Made by a program: the position numbers and the translations under genes
Assembly: GCF_001913155.1 (NCBI RefSeq)
Contig: NZ_CP018760.1
Span: 3,100,001-3,164,000 of the forward strand
Source of the DNA: Maribacter hydrothermalis
Lineage (GTDB): Bacteria > Bacteroidota > Bacteroidia > Flavobacteriales > Flavobacteriaceae
Direction of reading: 5' to 3'
Length of the DNA: 64,000 nt
Shown: positions 43,979 through 52,844 of the stretch, in pieces
How positions within the stretch are numbered: the first letter of the stretch is position 1
Layout: each line of letters opens with the position of its first letter
Notes under the pieces: model-generated
What the model was told of the DNA's origin: nothing
What the model saw: only the letters and a program-made list of their open reading frames with translations
Database searches by the model: none

Positions 43979-44968
43979 TTAATTAATTTGAAATAACCTT
44001 AATATTTTTTCAGCTGCTTTAAAAGGAGAGGTATTTCCTTTAATTACTTCAGATTTTAGAATAGGAAGTAATTCTTTAATCTTTGGATTTTGATAAAATT
44101 TAGCTAAAAGTTCTTGTTCTACGTATTGTATTAGCCAGTTTTCGTTTTGTTGTTGTCGGTTTTTAAAGAAAAAACCGTTTTGCTTCATGGTGTCATTATA
44201 ATTGGATATTAATTGCCAAATTTCATTCAAACCTTTGTTTTCAAGTGCGGAACAAGTTAAAACTTTAGGAGTCCAGCCATTTTCTTTTGGCGGAAACATG
44301 TGTAAAGCTCTACTAAATTCCATTTTTGCCTGGGATGCATTTTGTATGTTTTTTCCGTCTGCTTTATTTATTACAATTGTATCTGCCATCTCAATTATAC
44401 CTCGCTTTATTCCTTGTAATTCGTCGCCGGCACCGGCTAGTTTTAAGAGTAAAAAAAAATCGACCATATCATGTACGGCAGTTTCACTTTGTCCTACGCC
44501 AACAGTCTCTATTAGTATGATGTCAAACCTGGCAGCTTCTAAAATTACAATACTTTCGCGTGTTTTTCTGGCTACACCTCCAAGAGAGGTGCCTGATGCA
44601 GAAGGCCTAATGTAAACATTTGGGTTTTTTACCAGTTCTTGCATTCTCGTTTTATCTCCAAGAATACTTCCTTTTGTTCTGCTGCTAGTAGGGTCTACGG
44701 TTAATACCGCTACTTTTTTTTCTAAATTGGTTAACAGGCCACCAAATTGCTCGATAAACGTACTTTTACCTGCACCGGGTACGCCAGTTATGCCTATTCT
44801 TAAAGTATCATGTTTTTTTGAAATACAGCCTTCAATTATTTCATTGGCCAAACTACGGTGTTCTAGTTTTGTACTTTCAATAATAGTAATAGCCTTACTT
44901 ACAATTGCTACATTGTTTGTGTAAATACCTTCAAGTATAGCTGATGTACTTAGATTGGCTAATTTCAT
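43979..44968 (-). CDS. meaB: Methylmalonyl-CoA mutase-associated GTPase MeaB
   Basis: G3E-type P-loop GTPase that guards cobalamin loading and reactivation of methylmalonyl-CoA mutase. It has 329 residues. Walker A GVPGAGKST is near residue 60, with VLTVDPTSSRTKGSILGDKT, the IETVGVGQSE switch region and the base-specificity motif VINKADG. Mutase subunit genes are not in the window. It is the downstream member of a loose minus-strand run with galM and DUF2911. Confidence 0.94.
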   Translation of the reverse strand: MKLANLSTSAILEGIYTNNVAIVSKAITIIESTKLEHRSLANEIIEGCISKKHDTLRIGITGVPGAGKSTFIEQFGGLLTNLEKKVAVLTVDPTSSRTKGSILGDKTRMQELVKNPNVYIRPSASGTSLGGVARKTRESIVILEAARFDIILIETVGVGQSETAVHDMVDFFLLLKLAGAGDELQGIKRGIIEMADTIVINKADGKNIQNASQAKMEFSRALHMFPPKENGWTPKVLTCSALENKGLNEIWQLISNYNDTMKQNGFFFKNRQQQNENWLIQYVEQELLAKFYQNPKIKELLPILKSEVIKGNTSPFKAAEKILRLFQIN

Positions 44969-45005
44969 AAGTAAAACATAATTTTGGAGATGTACTGTAA
45001 ATGTA

Positions 45006-45578
45006 CTATTTGTAAATGGGAACCATAATTTTGGTAGTATCCCATGTCAAACTTAAGAAATTTTGTGACGTATTATTTTTTTCATCATCTTCAAAAGTTA
45101 TTGATAAATTTTCAACTGCTTCATCTAACTTAGTAACAGGCACTTCCACAGTAACATAATCATATTTACTTTCATGTGTAGTTTGGTTACCATCTACACG
45201 GGTAACTCCCCAATTAGGTATTTTAGTGTTAAAAATCACCTTCCAGCTTTCTTTGTTTGGTATAGTCCATAAAGAATATTTTCCTGCGGGTAATTCTTTA
45301 TCAATTATTTTTAAAGATTGGGTGGTAGTAAAGGTGGTTGGTTCATTTGCGCCCGTACGCCAAATTTTCCCATACGGTACAAGGTCACCAAAAATAGTTC
45401 TCCCTTTTTTTGAGGGGCTAGAATAATTTATCTCCAGTTCGTTTTTATCAAGTTTAAGAATATCTGATTTTGTTGGACTGAATTTTTTTGCCTCACTATG
45501 TATATAGGGTATAGCAACAAAATAAACGAGGGAAACGAGAACTACAATTGTAATAATAATTCTTTTTAAAACCTTCAT
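45006..45578 (-). CDS. DUF2911 domain protein
   Basis: A 190-residue envelope protein with an N-terminal hydrophobic segment (IIITIVVLVSLVYFVAIPY) that is either a signal peptide or a membrane anchor. The DUF2911 core follows: SSPSKKGRTIFGDLVPYGKIWRTGANE is split by me into SSPSKKGRTIFG and LVPYGKIWRTGANE, then LPAGKYSLWTIP and WGVTRVDGNQ. The family is common in Bacteroidota and its function is unknown. It sits 33 bases downstream of galM. Confidence 0.87.
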   Translation of the reverse strand: MKVLKRIIITIVVLVSLVYFVAIPYIHSEAKKFSPTKSDILKLDKNELEINYSSPSKKGRTIFGDLVPYGKIWRTGANEPTTFTTTQSLKIIDKELPAGKYSLWTIPNKESWKVIFNTKIPNWGVTRVDGNQTTHESKYDYVTVEVPVTKLDEAVENLSITFEDDEKNNTSQNFLSLTWDTTKIMVPIYK

Positions 45579-45611
45579 CTGTTGGTTGTGCCGTATTTAA
45601 AATTCACCTAC

Positions 45612-46520
45612 TTATTTATCTATTTCAAATTTAAAGATAGATATGTTGTTGTAGATATCTCCAGGTCTTAAGACACTTTTAGGAAAATCTGGTTGATTAG
45701 GGGCATCGGGGTAGTTCTGATTTTCAAAACATATTCCGGGAAAATCTGTTGGCATATAAACTACAACTGCAGGTTGGTTGGTGTAAACTTTCATATTTAT
45801 GCCCGAAGTTTTGGAATGTAATTCTGCCACTTTTTCATTTCCTAAATCTTTAATAAAAATAGTGTTTAATCTTTTTACGCCTATTTTACGTGGTATAAGA
45901 AAATCGTATTCTGACTTTCTAACGGGGATGATGTCACCGGTCGGTAGTAGATTTTCATTGGTTTCAAGTCTATATGGGCAGTTTAATTGTAATTCACATT
46001 CATCTATATATGGTCTAGCGTCTAGTTTAAAATACGAGTGATTGGTAAGGTTAATTACAGTACTTCTGTCTGTTACCCCTTCATAAATAACCTGTAAGGC
46101 GTTATCCATTAATCTATAGGTAACGCTAACCGTTAAATTTCCGGGATAACCTTCTTCTAAGTGCTTACTAAGATACGATAGCTTTATAAAAGGATTGTTT
46201 TCTGTGTTTACTTCATCTATCGTCCAAAATTTTTGATGAAAGCCTTCTTTGCCACCATGTAAATGAACACCATCTTCTTCATATAAATGATACTTAACTC
46301 GGTCTAAATTAAAACCACCTTTAGAAATACGACCCGCATAACGGCCAACACTAGCGCCTAATACATGTTCATCTAACCGATATCTACTGGGATGGTTATA
46401 GCCAACCACAACATTGGTATAGTTATCATCTTTACCCTTTACAAGTAGTTTTTGTATCGTAGCGCCATAATCTAGCACCATTAGGGTTATATACTTATTG
46501 GAAATTGTAACTTGTTTCAA
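45612..46520 (-). CDS. galM: Aldose 1-epimerase
   Basis: Mutarotase interconverting alpha and beta anomers of galactose or glucose, 302 residues. LGASVGRYAGRISKGGF near residue 55 and the catalytic LTNHSYF His near residue 165 are characteristic, with a C-terminal NQPAVVVYMP segment. No leader peptide, so it is cytosolic. The start is a TTG at 46520, because the beta-sandwich begins directly and no earlier ATG exists. It is divergent from the sigma factor gene. Confidence 0.92.
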   Translation of the reverse strand: MKQVTISNKYITLMVLDYGATIQKLLVKGKDDNYTNVVVGYNHPSRYRLDEHVLGASVGRYAGRISKGGFNLDRVKYHLYEEDGVHLHGGKEGFHQKFWTIDEVNTENNPFIKLSYLSKHLEEGYPGNLTVSVTYRLMDNALQVIYEGVTDRSTVINLTNHSYFKLDARPYIDECELQLNCPYRLETNENLLPTGDIIPVRKSEYDFLIPRKIGVKRLNTIFIKDLGNEKVAELHSKTSGINMKVYTNQPAVVVYMPTDFPGICFENQNYPDAPNQPDFPKSVLRPGDIYNNISIFKFEIDK

Positions 46521-46624
46521 TGAGAAAAATTAATTGTGCGCTGTAAAAATAGAGATTTTTGCAACATCCTTTTTTTTCTATCGTCCTTAATATAACAACA
46601 AACTTAAACCAAGCTATTCAACCA

Positions 46625-47170
46625 ATGTTTCAAAGCAATGTCGTAGAGAAATGTAAACAGAATGATAGATCCGCACAGATGCAACTGTACAGGAAATATT
46701 GTGATGGCATGTTTATAGTTGCTATGAGATTTGTAAAGAATAGTGATGATGCGGAAGATATTTTGCAAGAATCATTTATTAAGGCTTTTCAAAAACTTCA
46801 TCAATTTAAAGGGGATGTTACTTTTGGAGCTTGGCTAAAGCGTATTGTTATAAATAAGAGTATTGATTTTTTAAAGGCGAAAAAAGATAAAATTGTGCCT
46901 TTGGATGAAAGTTATATGCAAGTGGTTCAGGAAGATGATAATTGGAATGTACCGTCTGTAATTAGCTTAGAACAAGTGAGAAGCGCAATAGATGATTTAC
47001 AGGATAAATACAGGTATGTGGTACTAATGTATTTGGTGGAAGGTTATGACCACCAAGAAATATCTGAAGTTTTGAATATTTCGGAATCGGCCTGTAGAAC
47101 ACGATTATTACGAGGAAAAGGACATTTAAAAGAACTATTAAAAGAAAAGCACTATGGAACAGGATCTTAG
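46625..47170 (+). CDS. ECF-type RNA polymerase sigma factor
   Basis: Extracytoplasmic-function sigma-70 factor, about 181 residues from the ATG at 46625. Region 2 holds YCDGMFIVAMRFVKNSDDAEDILQ (core binding and -10 recognition, seen as DAEDILQESFIKAF). Region 4 holds YRYVVLMYLVEGYDHQEISEVL with a helix-turn-helix. An in-frame TTG at 46559 is possible but adds an unrelated hydrophobic stretch. It overlaps the next gene, a putative anti-sigma factor, by 17 bases. Confidence 0.93.
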   Translation: MFQSNVVEKCKQNDRSAQMQLYRKYCDGMFIVAMRFVKNSDDAEDILQESFIKAFQKLHQFKGDVTFGAWLKRIVINKSIDFLKAKKDKIVPLDESYMQVVQEDDNWNVPSVISLEQVRSAIDDLQDKYRYVVLMYLVEGYDHQEISEVLNISESACRTRLLRGKGHLKELLKEKHYGTGS

Positions 47171-47738
47171 AGAAATGTTCAAAAAGGAAAAAGAGGAGCA
47201 GAAATTTGTAATGAATAAAGGACATGAAGTACGTTTTTTAAATAAGCTAAATAGTGAAATTCCAAAAGATAAAAAGTTTAATAAATTTTGGCTAAGTATG
47301 GCAGCTTCTATTGTGGTTTTATTAAGTGTCGGTTTTGGATGGCTCTTTTTTGTTGATAACGATAACATAAAAACTACGATAGTAGAGAAGGTTCCAAACG
47401 ATAAAGAAGAAACAGAATTTACATTTGGAGACCTTTCTCCAGATTTAAAAAAAGTAGAGAATTATTATGTGGCGAATATTAATATAGAATTGGCAAAATT
47501 AGAAGTGTCTCCCGATACTAAAGATTTAATAGACAGTTTTATGGAACAGCTTAATAATTTAAACCTTGAATACAAAACCTTAAATCTTGAACTAAAAGAA
47601 TTGGGGCCTAATGACCAAACCATTACGGCGCTTATTGAGAATTTGCAATTGCGATTACAATTATTACAGAAATTAAAGAAAAAGTTAAACGAATTAAAAT
47701 TATCAAAAAATGGACAAATTAATGAAAACAGTATCTAA
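47154..47738 (+). CDS. Putative anti-sigma factor, single membrane span
   Basis: A 194-residue protein with a charged cytosolic N-terminus (about 1-45), one membrane span (FWLSMAASIVVLLSVGFGWLF split across residues 46-66) and a periplasmic helical part rich in Leu, Asn and Lys (about 120-185) that probably forms a coiled coil. No zinc-binding HxxxCxxC motif is visible, so it is not a ZAS-type anti-sigma. The call rests on its 17-base overlap with the ECF sigma gene and its topology. Confidence 0.72.
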   Translation: MEQDLREMFKKEKEEQKFVMNKGHEVRFLNKLNSEIPKDKKFNKFWLSMAASIVVLLSVGFGWLFFVDNDNIKTTIVEKVPNDKEETEFTFGDLSPDLKKVENYYVANINIELAKLEVSPDTKDLIDSFMEQLNNLNLEYKTLNLELKELGPNDQTITALIENLQLRLQLLQKLKKKLNELKLSKNGQINENSI

Positions 47739-49140
47739 GCGACTCATCATTGCATTAGGTTTTTTAACAGTCGTTGGTGTAAATGCCCAAACGGAAACGA
47801 AAACATTTCAAGAACGATTTATTGTAGCTGAGGATGCTGTAGTAGACATCAATACCAGTTATGCCGATATTGAATTTGAAACATGGGACAAGGATGAGGT
47901 AGCTGTAATAGCAACCATAATTTTAGAGGGAGCTACAAAAGAAGAAGCAGCGAATTACTTTAACAATAGCCCCATAGAAATTTTGGGGAATAGTAAGGTA
48001 ATTAGAATATCTTCTAAGTCTAAAGGTAATAGCTTTTTTGCAGATCTTGATTCTCATTCGCGTTGGGACTTTAGTGACATGAGAATTGAGGTTCCGGAGA
48101 TTGCTTCTTTTGTGGTTAACAGTCCACAAATAGCTCCTTTTCCAGAAATGCCACCACTACCACAAACAGATGCTTTTTCGTTTGATTATGAGGCGTACAC
48201 GAAAGATGGAGATAAATACATGAAAAAATGGCAAAAGAATTTTGAAAAGAGTTTTGATAAAAAACATCAAAAGCGATTAGAAGAATGGGCCTTGCGCATG
48301 GAAGAACAGGCTAAGAGAATGGAAAAAAACATGGAAGAACAATTGGAGAAAAGAGAAGTTTTGATAGAAAAACGCCATGAAGATTTACAACAAAGACTTG
48401 AAGAACGAGAAGTAAAACGTGCACATTTACAGCAAGAAAGAGAAGAGATGAGAACATGGATAAATACGCCTAGTGAAAACTCTGGGGATTCACCAACTAT
48501 ATTTTATTACTCAACTGATGGGGAACAAAAGAATTTTAAAATTAAGAAAACCATAAAAATTAGCTTACCTAAGTCTACTAGAATAAAAATGGATGTACGC
48601 CATGGTGAGGTAAAACTAGCAGAAAATACCAAAAACTTGAATGCGAAATTATCGCATTCAAGCCTTTGGGCTCTAACAATTGATGGTGCAGATACTTATG
48701 TTTCTGCATCTTATACACCAGTGAATGTTAAAAAGTGGAATTATGGACAATTAAATACTTCTTATTCAGAAAAAATTTCCTTGTCAGAGGTTGTACAACT
48801 GCAACTGCAGGCAACATCATCTGATGTAACCATAAATAAGTTATTTAAAAATGCTTTTATAAAGAATAATTTTGGATCTGTAGAAATTCAAGAAATGGGC
48901 TCCGGTTTTGAAGAATTAGATGTTAGTGTACGTAATGGTGAGTTAAATGTTGCTATGCCTAAAGTTGCGACCAAAGTGTATGTTAAGGGAAATTCATCAA
49001 CATTAAAAATCCCAGCAAAATTAAAAGCAACACCTATAAAAAACGGTACGACAACCATTACTAAAGGGTACATTATAAATGATAAAAGCCCTCGTTCAGT
49101 TGTAATAACTTCAGATTACAGTGAAGTTGTGCTGTTTTAA
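47710..49140 (+). CDS. Secreted adhesin-like beta-solenoid protein with coiled-coil insert (DUF4097-like)
   Basis: A 476-residue exported protein with a signal peptide ending near VGVNAQ. The N-terminal beta region (VVDINTSYADIEFETWDKDE) and the C-terminal region (STRIKMDVRHGEVKLAENTKN to the end) look like the right-handed beta structures of DUF4097/DUF2807 putative adhesins. Between them (about residues 165-250) lies a highly charged Glu/Lys/Arg coiled coil. Overlaps the anti-sigma gene by 29 bases (17 if the ATG at 47722 is used), so all three genes form one operon and it is probably regulated by the sigma factor. Confidence 0.8.
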   Translation: MDKLMKTVSKRLIIALGFLTVVGVNAQTETKTFQERFIVAEDAVVDINTSYADIEFETWDKDEVAVIATIILEGATKEEAANYFNNSPIEILGNSKVIRISSKSKGNSFFADLDSHSRWDFSDMRIEVPEIASFVVNSPQIAPFPEMPPLPQTDAFSFDYEAYTKDGDKYMKKWQKNFEKSFDKKHQKRLEEWALRMEEQAKRMEKNMEEQLEKREVLIEKRHEDLQQRLEEREVKRAHLQQEREEMRTWINTPSENSGDSPTIFYYSTDGEQKNFKIKKTIKISLPKSTRIKMDVRHGEVKLAENTKNLNAKLSHSSLWALTIDGADTYVSASYTPVNVKKWNYGQLNTSYSEKISLSEVVQLQLQATSSDVTINKLFKNAFIKNNFGSVEIQEMGSGFEELDVSVRNGELNVAMPKVATKVYVKGNSSTLKIPAKLKATPIKNGTTTITKGYIINDKSPRSVVITSDYSEVVLF

Positions 49141-49875
49141 TTATTCAACCAATTCAAGTGTTCCAAAAACACTTGCATCTATCCAACCATTATTCTTATT
49201 CTCTCCGGAAATAAAAACAGAACCAATTAAGTTCTCGCGTTCTGTACTAGTATCGTTGTCAGCATACGCCAAAGCAAAACCTAATTTTTTATTCTTTGTT
49301 AGAACAACAGGTTTAATTTCAGAATCATCTAAAAAGGTGTCGGGATAAACCTTTATAAACATTTCCCAATAGGTAGTTTTATCCTCGGTTTCATGCACAG
49401 ATTTAATATGGTCATTATATAATTTTGGGTTTTTATCATTACCTAAGTCAGCAACATTGCCATCTAACGCCACATGGTATGTAAATGCATTATGATTAAA
49501 TTGGTGAAGACCTCCGGAGTTATCTTCATCCAAGTAAACAATAACGCAATCATCGTTCCACCATAATTTTAAAGGATCTTTAGACTTTTTATATAAAGTG
49601 TCGTCTACAATTTCTAATAGTAAATAGAGTCCATCCCTGTTCCAAGCAATTTTATATTTACCGTTAAAATCATCATGGTCAAAAGGACCGCCTATCCAAT
49701 TTTGGTCAATTGGATGCCATTCTAAAAGATTCCAGAAATTTTCTATAGGTCTGCCGTCTAGTGTCGGCACTTCTTCTATAAAAGAAACTGGTGTAATATG
49801 AGAATTTTTCTTAGTTTTTATTTCAGTACATGAAACTAATGATACTAACGTAAGAAGATATATAGTCCATTTCAT
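49141..49875 (-). CDS. CBM9-like sugar-binding lipoprotein
   Basis: A 244-residue lipoprotein (VSC near residue 16) consisting of a carbohydrate-binding family 9-like domain. PTLDGRPIENFWNLLEWHPI is split here as LDGRPIENFW and LEWHPIDQNW. KIAWNRDGLYLLLEIVDD and DDCVIVYLDEDNSGG follow, and FALAYADNDTS with the late calcium-site region closes it. It binds sugar at the cell surface or in the periplasm, without a catalytic domain. Stop codons of this gene and the convergent adhesin-like gene are adjacent. Confidence 0.85.
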   Translation of the reverse strand: MKWTIYLLTLVSLVSCTEIKTKKNSHITPVSFIEEVPTLDGRPIENFWNLLEWHPIDQNWIGGPFDHDDFNGKYKIAWNRDGLYLLLEIVDDTLYKKSKDPLKLWWNDDCVIVYLDEDNSGGLHQFNHNAFTYHVALDGNVADLGNDKNPKLYNDHIKSVHETEDKTTYWEMFIKVYPDTFLDDSEIKPVVLTKNKKLGFALAYADNDTSTERENLIGSVFISGENKNNGWIDASVFGTLELVE

Positions 49876-49973
49876 AATTGAGTCTTGAATCTATAACTTA
49901 AATATACTATTTTCAAATTAATTGTAAGATTAATAGTACTATGCTATAGGAATCAAATTTATAATAAATTAAG

Positions 49974-50011
49974 AACAACCTGCTAATTCTTGTATGAACT
50001 AACAGGTTGTT
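49974..50011 (-). terminator. Probable terminator after the Gfo/Idh gene
   Basis: Inverted repeat AACAACCTG / CAGGTTGTT with a partly paired interior, 48 bases downstream of the oxidoreductase stop. On the minus strand it is followed by a T-rich but interrupted tail. Confidence 0.6.
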
Positions 50012-50058
50012 GTTATAATTGATGCACAAACCTTAATTAATCGGTAGTGTAAAAATTT

Positions 50059-51387
50059 TTAAAGTGTAGGCTCCCACCCTTTGGCATAGGTTCGTTTCCA
50101 AGCCTCCATTGCTTTTTCGTTATTGAGTACTTTTCCTGTGTTTATATCAATTTTTAAGGTCTCTCCTGCATCTTGAGCCATATTTCCTAAATGACATAGC
50201 ATTGTAGATATACTTGCATCTTTAATGTCAGCATTAAGGCTCTTATCTTCTCGAATGCCTGCAAAGAAATTACCTATATGGTTGACATCTAGTTGTCCTT
50301 CGCCACGGGTATTAGTGGTTGCACTTACAGCACCCTCGAGCTCTTCTTTTAAAAGATTTCCATCTAAATCGTAAAGTTGATAAAAATTACGGTCTAACAT
50401 AATGCTGCCCTTACTTCCGTAAATAGTACTTCCACGACCTGGCCGCGTTGGTTTTAACTGGCCTCTACTATGTCCTGTCCACGTTAAAAATTTATTATTG
50501 GCAAAAGTATAGGTTACTTGCTGGTTGTCTACAAATTCCCAATCATCTTGAAAAGTATACTTCCCTCCAAACGAGGTAACAGTTTCTGGCAAATCTACAC
50601 CTAAAGCCCAACGGCAAATGTCTATTTCATGAGTGCCGTTATTATGAACTTCACCGGTACCCCAAGTTCTAAACCAGTGCCAATTGTACGGGTGAATATT
50701 ATCTTTGTAATCTTCTCTCGGCGCCGGTCCTTGCCACAAATCCCAATCTAAAGTATTGGGTACATCTACGACATTTCCTTTTCCTATTGACCCTCTGTTG
50801 TTCGTATAGTATGCCTCGCCTTTGTAGACTTCACCAATAATACCTTCTTTAATATCCTTAATTGCACTTATAGAAGTATTTGCAGATCGTTGTTGGTTTC
50901 CCATTTGTACCTTTTTGCCATATTTCTTTTGAGCTTCAACCAATAAATCATTTTCATAAGGATTATGGCTACAAGGTTTTTCAACATAAACATGCTTACC
51001 TGCTTGTAATGCTAGTATGGCCATTGGTGCATGCCAGTGTTCTGGTGTGGCAATAAAAACCGCATCGACATCTTTATCTTCAAGAACCTTTCTAAAATCT
51101 TTCTCTGTTTTAGGTATGTAGCCAATGTTTTCCTGACACCACTCATTATGCTCTTTCAAAATGATATCATCAACATCGCAAGAATAAATTATTTTGGCAT
51201 TATTATCTTTATGAATAGCCATTACATGTGCTTTTGCCCTACTTCTTACCCCAATTATAGCACAATTAATATGGTCATTAGCGCCAAGAATGTTAGCGTA
51301 TGAGCTGCTAGGAAATACAAGCCCGCCTAATGTCACTGCGGCAGTACCTGCTGAGGTTTTTTTTATAAAATTTCTTCTAGTAGTCAT
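50059..51387 (-). CDS. Gfo/Idh/MocA family oxidoreductase, Tat-exported
   Basis: NAD(P)-dependent sugar oxidoreductase, 442 residues with a twin-arginine signal (MTTRRNFIKKTSAG). The Rossmann part contains CAIIGVRSRAKAHVMA, ATPEHWHAPM and HVYVEKPCSHN, with the catalytic EKP Lys. GEVHNNGTHEIDICRWALG near residue 260 is the His-containing block of the C-terminal domain. Periplasmic members are typical of Bacteroidota. Its start is 3 bases after the stop of the DUF1080 gene, so they are one operon; this suggests oxidation of a glycoside at C3 before cleavage. Confidence 0.93.
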   Translation of the reverse strand: MTTRRNFIKKTSAGTAAVTLGGLVFPSSSYANILGANDHINCAIIGVRSRAKAHVMAIHKDNNAKIIYSCDVDDIILKEHNEWCQENIGYIPKTEKDFRKVLEDKDVDAVFIATPEHWHAPMAILALQAGKHVYVEKPCSHNPYENDLLVEAQKKYGKKVQMGNQQRSANTSISAIKDIKEGIIGEVYKGEAYYTNNRGSIGKGNVVDVPNTLDWDLWQGPAPREDYKDNIHPYNWHWFRTWGTGEVHNNGTHEIDICRWALGVDLPETVTSFGGKYTFQDDWEFVDNQQVTYTFANNKFLTWTGHSRGQLKPTRPGRGSTIYGSKGSIMLDRNFYQLYDLDGNLLKEELEGAVSATTNTRGEGQLDVNHIGNFFAGIREDKSLNADIKDASISTMLCHLGNMAQDAGETLKIDINTGKVLNNEKAMEAWKRTYAKGWEPTL

Positions 51388-51390
51388 AAC

Positions 51391-52767
51391 TTATTCTTTA
51401 GTAATTGATTTTATCTTAATGTTTTTAAAAGAAACCTCATCTCCATGGTCTTGTAAAAGTATATGTCCTTTTTCGGCTTCACCGAAATTTGGCCATTTGG
51501 CATACTTACTTTCAGATACCAATTTACGGTAGTCATCACTACTACGCTCATATTCCAAAACTTTCATTCCATTTAGCCAATGTTCAACATGGTTGTTTTT
51601 GGATACGATATGAGCGGTATTCCATTCCCCAATGGCATTAATAGGCTTATTTACATTGGCCTGTATTAAATCATAAAGCGAGGATACTGTACGGCTACCT
51701 TCATGACTTCCTAATTTTGCATCCGGGTGTTTTTCATCATCTAAAATTTGATATTCTAAACCAATTGATGAACCAGGGCCTTTATTTATATCAGTATCAA
51801 CATAATATTTTATTCCACTATTAGCGCCTTCCGTTATTTTGAAATCAAGCATTAGCTCAAAATCACCAAATACTTCTTTGGTAACAATATCGCCGCCAGC
51901 TGCAGATTCTTCTCCGCCAGATGATAAAACAGTTAATATACCATCATTGATTTCCCATCCATTATCTGGAAATTCATCTAAACGTGCTCCTCGCCACCCA
52001 TTAGTGGTTTCACCGTCCCATAGCATTTTCCAACCATTTTTAGCTTCGTCTACACCTAAATTATTCTTGGTTATTATAGGCTTTAATGGACTCTTTCGTG
52101 AAAATTTCGAAAGATCTTCTGTTAAGATTTTAATGTTCTTCCAAATAATATCTGTGCCATCTTTTTGCTCATCAGAAATACTATGCACTTGTAATGCAAT
52201 AAAACCTTTATCTGTTTTATCATCAATTAGGTAAGCTGCGGGTACGTCATTAATCCAAGTTTTTAAAGTGTCTCCAATAGCCTCAATTCTATAATGGTTC
52301 CAGTCGTTTTGTTTAAATGCTTTTTGAGCTTCAGGATTATCTGTCATTGGGTTTAACCACCCTCTTCTAGCCTCATCATAAATTCCCGCACTCCATGCTC
52401 TATCAGATGGGTCTATTTCTATTTGATATCCATGAACTCTACCATCTAAATAATGTGGCAAACTATTACTTCTAATCTGTATTCCAGAATTCATACTAGG
52501 GTCTACTTTGTAATCTAATTCTAAAATAAAGTCACCGTACATTTTCTCGGATGTCATAAAAGAATTTGGGGTATTGTGTACAGTCGTACCTTTTATTGTA
52601 TTATCATTTACAGTATATGTAGCTTCCCCCCCTAATTGTGTCCATCCATTTAACGATTTACCATCAAAAAGTGATATCCATGGTGTGTCATCTTTTGGTT
52701 CTTGTTTGCAGCTGTAGATTGTTGTTAATACTACTATACATAATAAATGGTTGATTTTCAGTTTCAT
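51391..52767 (-). CDS. Double DUF1080 (3-keto-glycoside hydrolase-like) lipoprotein
   Basis: A 458-residue lipoprotein (YSC near residue 20) with two DUF1080 (PF06439) jelly-roll domains, residues about 28-220 and 245-455. Each starts with a W-x-SLFDGKSLNGW or WKMLWDGETTNGW motif and contains the NSGIQIRSN/NSGIKYYVD and DGRVHGYQIEID/GLEYQILDD pair. This family includes enzymes cleaving 3-keto-glycosides. Coupled to the Gfo/Idh gene downstream, it fits an oxidise-then-cleave route. Start ATG at 52767. Confidence 0.92.
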   Translation of the reverse strand: MKLKINHLLCIVVLTTIYSCKQEPKDDTPWISLFDGKSLNGWTQLGGEATYTVNDNTIKGTTVHNTPNSFMTSEKMYGDFILELDYKVDPSMNSGIQIRSNSLPHYLDGRVHGYQIEIDPSDRAWSAGIYDEARRGWLNPMTDNPEAQKAFKQNDWNHYRIEAIGDTLKTWINDVPAAYLIDDKTDKGFIALQVHSISDEQKDGTDIIWKNIKILTEDLSKFSRKSPLKPIITKNNLGVDEAKNGWKMLWDGETTNGWRGARLDEFPDNGWEINDGILTVLSSGGEESAAGGDIVTKEVFGDFELMLDFKITEGANSGIKYYVDTDINKGPGSSIGLEYQILDDEKHPDAKLGSHEGSRTVSSLYDLIQANVNKPINAIGEWNTAHIVSKNNHVEHWLNGMKVLEYERSSDDYRKLVSESKYAKWPNFGEAEKGHILLQDHGDEVSFKNIKIKSITKE

Positions 52768-52788
52768 TAGTTAGGTGTGTTATTATTT

Positions 52789-52817
52789 ATAAAAAAAGCG
52801 CCCCAATTGGGACGCTT
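52789..52817 (-). terminator. Terminator after msrA
   Basis: A stem AAGCG-CCC / GGG-CGCTT with one mismatch around AATT, with a run of seven or more T on the minus strand. It lies 28 bases after the msrA stop. Confidence 0.85.
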
Positions 52818-52844
52818 GAAGATAGTAATTTTTTGGGAGATCTT

